Below are positions 7,011 to 8,370 of a stretch of DNA of 8,370 bases, one piece after another. Under the pieces are notes generated by a model that searched no databases, had not been told where the DNA came from, and saw nothing but the letters and a program-made list of their open reading frames with translations. This stretch comes from an uncultured Eubacteriales bacterium (GTDB lineage: Bacteria > Bacillota > Clostridia > Oscillospirales > Oscillospiraceae), in NCBI GenBank assembly GCA_900548795.1, contig URLT01000078.1, forward strand, positions 1 to 8,370. Reading direction: 5' to 3'. Made by a program: the position numbers and the translations under genes. The first letter of the stretch is position 1. Every line of letters starts with the position of its first letter.

Positions 7011-8198
7011 TTAATAAATCTCGCCGGGCTTGATGGCCATGTTTTCGGCAATGGTCTTGCCCTTTCCGACCACGCTGATTTGCATTTTCTCCCCCTCGCG
7101 GAAGCAGCCGCCGATCACGGCGCCGCGGCAGACGCGGCAATCCTCGCCGATGATCGCGTGACGCACGACCGCGCCGGCCTCGATGACGACGTTCGGCATG
7201 ATCACGCTGTCCTCAACGATCGCCCCGGCCTCCACCGTGCAGCCCGTTGAGATGACGGAATGCGACAGATTGCCATAGATCTCGCAGCCCTCGGCAATGG
7301 AGCAGTTGACGTTCTTGGACTCCTTGGCGATGAAGCTCGAGGGCATGGCGTAGTTCCGGGCATAGATGCGCTCGCCCTTGCTGCCGTAGAGGTTAAAGGC
7401 CGGGTCGGTGCCGAGCAGCTCCATGTTGGCCTCCCAGAGGGACTGGATCGTGCCGACGTCCTTCCAATAGCCCTCGAATTGATAGGCAAAGAGACGGTGG
7501 CCGGTGTTGAGCAGAGCGGGAATGACGTTTTTGCCGAAATCGTTCTCGGAGGCAGGATCCTCCTCGTCGGCAATCAGGAACTTGCGGAGAATGTCCCACT
7601 TGAAGATGTAGATGCCCATGGAGGCGTTCGTGCTCTTCGGGTGCTTGGGCTTCTCCTCAAACTCGAAGATCTTGCCGTCCTCATGCGTGTTCATGATGCC
7701 GAAGCGGCTGGCCTCGGCCAGCGGAACGGTGCGCACGGCGATGGTGCAGTCGGCCTCCATCTCCTCGTGGTAGCGCAGCATCGCCGCGTAATCCATTTTG
7801 TAGATGTGGTCGCCGGAAAGGATCAGCACGTTGTCCGGATGATAGCGCTCGATGAAGGCGATGTTTTGGTAGATCGCGTTCGCCGTGCCCTTGTACCACT
7901 CGGATTTCTTGCTCTTGGCATAGGGTGGGAGCACCTGCACGCCGCCGTGCGAGCGGTTCAGGTGCCATGGCTGGCCGTTGCCGATGTACTCGTTCAGCTC
8001 CAGCGGCTGATACTGCGTCAGGATGCCGACCGTGTCGATGCCGGAGTTCACACAGTTGGACAGAGGGAAATCGATGATACGGTACTTACCGCCAAAGGGA
8101 ACCGCAGGCTTTGCCGTGTTTTCTGTTAAGACCATGAGTCGGCTGCCCTGTCCGCCGGCCAGCAGCATGGCAACACAATGCTTTTTTGGGAAGTTCAT
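7011..8198 (-). CDS. glgC: Glucose-1-phosphate adenylyltransferase (ADP-glucose pyrophosphorylase), catalytic subunit
   Basis: This enzyme makes ADP-glucose and PPi from ATP and glucose-1-phosphate, the committed and usually allosterically controlled step of bacterial glycogen synthesis. The 395-residue protein has the usual family length. The N-terminal nucleotidyltransferase domain (about 7-260) has the glycine-rich loop LLAGGQGSRL (12-21), the signature KPAVPFGGKYRIIDFPLSNC (30-49), WYKGTANA (101-108), SGDHIYKMDY (128-137) with the catalytic/metal aspartate D130, FEEKP (180-184), the sugar-phosphate segment SMGIYIF (193-199) and GYWKDVGT (243-250). The C-terminal part (about 285-375) has the hexapeptide-like periodicity of a left-handed beta-helix. 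Every key motif is intact, so this should be the active subunit. It sits 40 nt after glgB and 20 nt before glgD, its probable partner. Effector specificity cannot be read from the sequence. Confidence 0.98.
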   Translation of the reverse strand: MNFPKKHCVAMLLAGGQGSRLMVLTENTAKPAVPFGGKYRIIDFPLSNCVNSGIDTVGILTQYQPLELNEYIGNGQPWHLNRSHGGVQVLPPYAKSKKSEWYKGTANAIYQNIAFIERYHPDNVLILSGDHIYKMDYAAMLRYHEEMEADCTIAVRTVPLAEASRFGIMNTHEDGKIFEFEEKPKHPKSTNASMGIYIFKWDILRKFLIADEEDPASENDFGKNVIPALLNTGHRLFAYQFEGYWKDVGTIQSLWEANMELLGTDPAFNLYGSKGERIYARNYAMPSSFIAKESKNVNCSIAEGCEIYGNLSHSVISTGCTVEAGAIVEDSVIMPNVVIEAGAVVRHAIIGEDCRVCRGAVIGGCFREGEKMQISVVGKGKTIAENMAIKPGEIY

Positions 8199-8201
8199 GT
8201 T

Positions 8202-8212
8202 CCTCTCTCCTT
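8202..8212 (-). promoter_or_regulatory. Ribosome binding site of glgC
   Basis: The coding strand reads AAGGAGAGAGG. The AAGGAG core (8207-8212) lies 8 nt before the ATG at 8198, which fixes the glgC start. Confidence 0.85.
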
Positions 8213-8220
8213 ATTAAAAT

Positions 8221-8236
8221 TGTTCGGGTGTTCGGG
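8221..8236. repeat. Perfect tandem duplication of an 8-mer in the glgB-glgC spacer
   Basis: The 8-mer TGTTCGGG occurs twice back to back (8221-8228 and 8229-8236). On the coding strand it reads CCCGAACA twice, beginning two nucleotides after the glgB TGA and ending shortly before the glgC ribosome binding site. The repeat is plain in the sequence; no function is known to me. It may be a replication-slippage product. Confidence 0.7.
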
Positions 8237-8238
8237 AA

Positions 8239-8370
8239 TCATCCCTTGCGCTTGGCACGCGGGGTCGTCTTGCGCTGATAGAACATCGCCGAGAGCGGGG
8301 CTAAGGTGAATTCGCCGGAATATTGCAGACCGTGCATCGGCTCGCGCTCAGCCGTGACCGTCAGCAGCTC
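8239..8370 (-). CDS. glgB: 1,4-alpha-glucan branching enzyme, C-terminal fragment (5' end outside window)
   Basis: Only the last 43 codons are present, ending in TGA; the gene continues beyond the right edge. The enzyme transfers alpha-1,4-glucan segments to alpha-1,6 positions, making branches in cytoplasmic glycogen. The visible part fits the C-terminal all-beta domain of GlgB: a PMHG-x-x-YS stretch followed by FTLAPLSAMFY, which corresponds to the family's usual terminal strand (T-L-P-P-L-S/A-hydrophobic). The catalytic GH13 barrel is not in view, so the call rests on this terminal pattern plus the position directly before glgC. The protein ends in a basic tail (QRKTTPRAKRKG). The stop lies 40 nt before the glgC start, consistent with one operon. 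Another GH13 protein with a similar C-terminal domain is possible but less likely. Confidence 0.85.
   Translation of the reverse strand, partial: ELLTVTAEREPMHGLQYSGEFTLAPLSAMFYQRKTTPRAKRKG

Larger units (their letters stand above)
124..8370 (-). other. Glycogen metabolism operon glgB-glgC-glgD-glgA-glgP-GH13 (5' end outside window)
   Basis: Six co-oriented genes are separated by 40, 20, -4, 43 and 3 nt, with no terminator-like hairpin between them and ribosome binding sites in each gap except before GH13. Synthesis genes come first and breakdown genes last. Single-transcript status is inferred from spacing and strand. The main promoter is not in view. Confidence 0.85.

Noticed and set aside
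6991..7140. N-terminal extension of GlgD by 50 residues into glgC.
   Set aside because: It is basic low-complexity sequence overlapping glgC in another frame; a strong ribosome binding site supports 6990.
8131..8136. GlgC has Met rather than the common Gly right after the GGQGSRL loop.
   Set aside because: This position varies among active ADP-glucose pyrophosphorylases, so it is not evidence of lost function.

Overview
The window holds most of a bacterial glycogen operon, with every gene on the minus strand, so transcription runs from high to low coordinates. In transcription order the genes are: the 3' end of glgB (branching enzyme), glgC (ADP-glucose pyrophosphorylase), glgD (its catalytically degenerate paralogue), glgA (ADP-glucose glycogen synthase), glgP (glycogen phosphorylase) and a GH13 alpha-glucan hydrolase of neopullulanase/amylase type. 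About 120 bp beyond the GH13 stop carry no recognisable gene.

The separate glgC + glgD pair points to the Bacillota. The GC-rich coding sequence and strong AGGAGG-type ribosome binding sites suit a GC-rich gut-type clostridium (Oscillospiraceae/Ruminococcaceae-like). The genus cannot be fixed from this window.

Layout, left to right: 1-123, non-coding downstream region with two small inverted repeats, one of them a weak terminator candidate; 124-1971, GH13 hydrolase; 1975-4401, glgP; 4402-4444, AT-rich spacer with a tandem 7-mer; 4445-5875, glgA; 5872-6990, glgD, overlapping glgA by ATGA; 7011-8198, glgC; 8199-8238, spacer with a tandem 8-mer; 8239-8370, glgB C-terminus. The junctions (40 nt, 20 nt, -4 nt, 43 nt, 3 nt) and the single strand argue for one polycistronic mRNA. 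Its promoter would lie upstream of glgB, outside the window.

Together the genes form a full store-and-release cycle. GlgC, probably with GlgD, makes ADP-glucose; GlgA extends alpha-1,4 chains; GlgB adds alpha-1,6 branches; GlgP releases glucose-1-phosphate; the GH13 enzyme probably attacks limit dextrins or branched maltodextrins. None of the fully visible proteins has a signal peptide or membrane segment, so the pathway looks cytoplasmic. I found no mobile element, RNA gene, CRISPR array or clearly novel system. The points most worth a second look are the degenerate GlgD, the terminal GH13 enzyme with its cysteine cluster, and the short tandem duplications that directly follow two stop codons.
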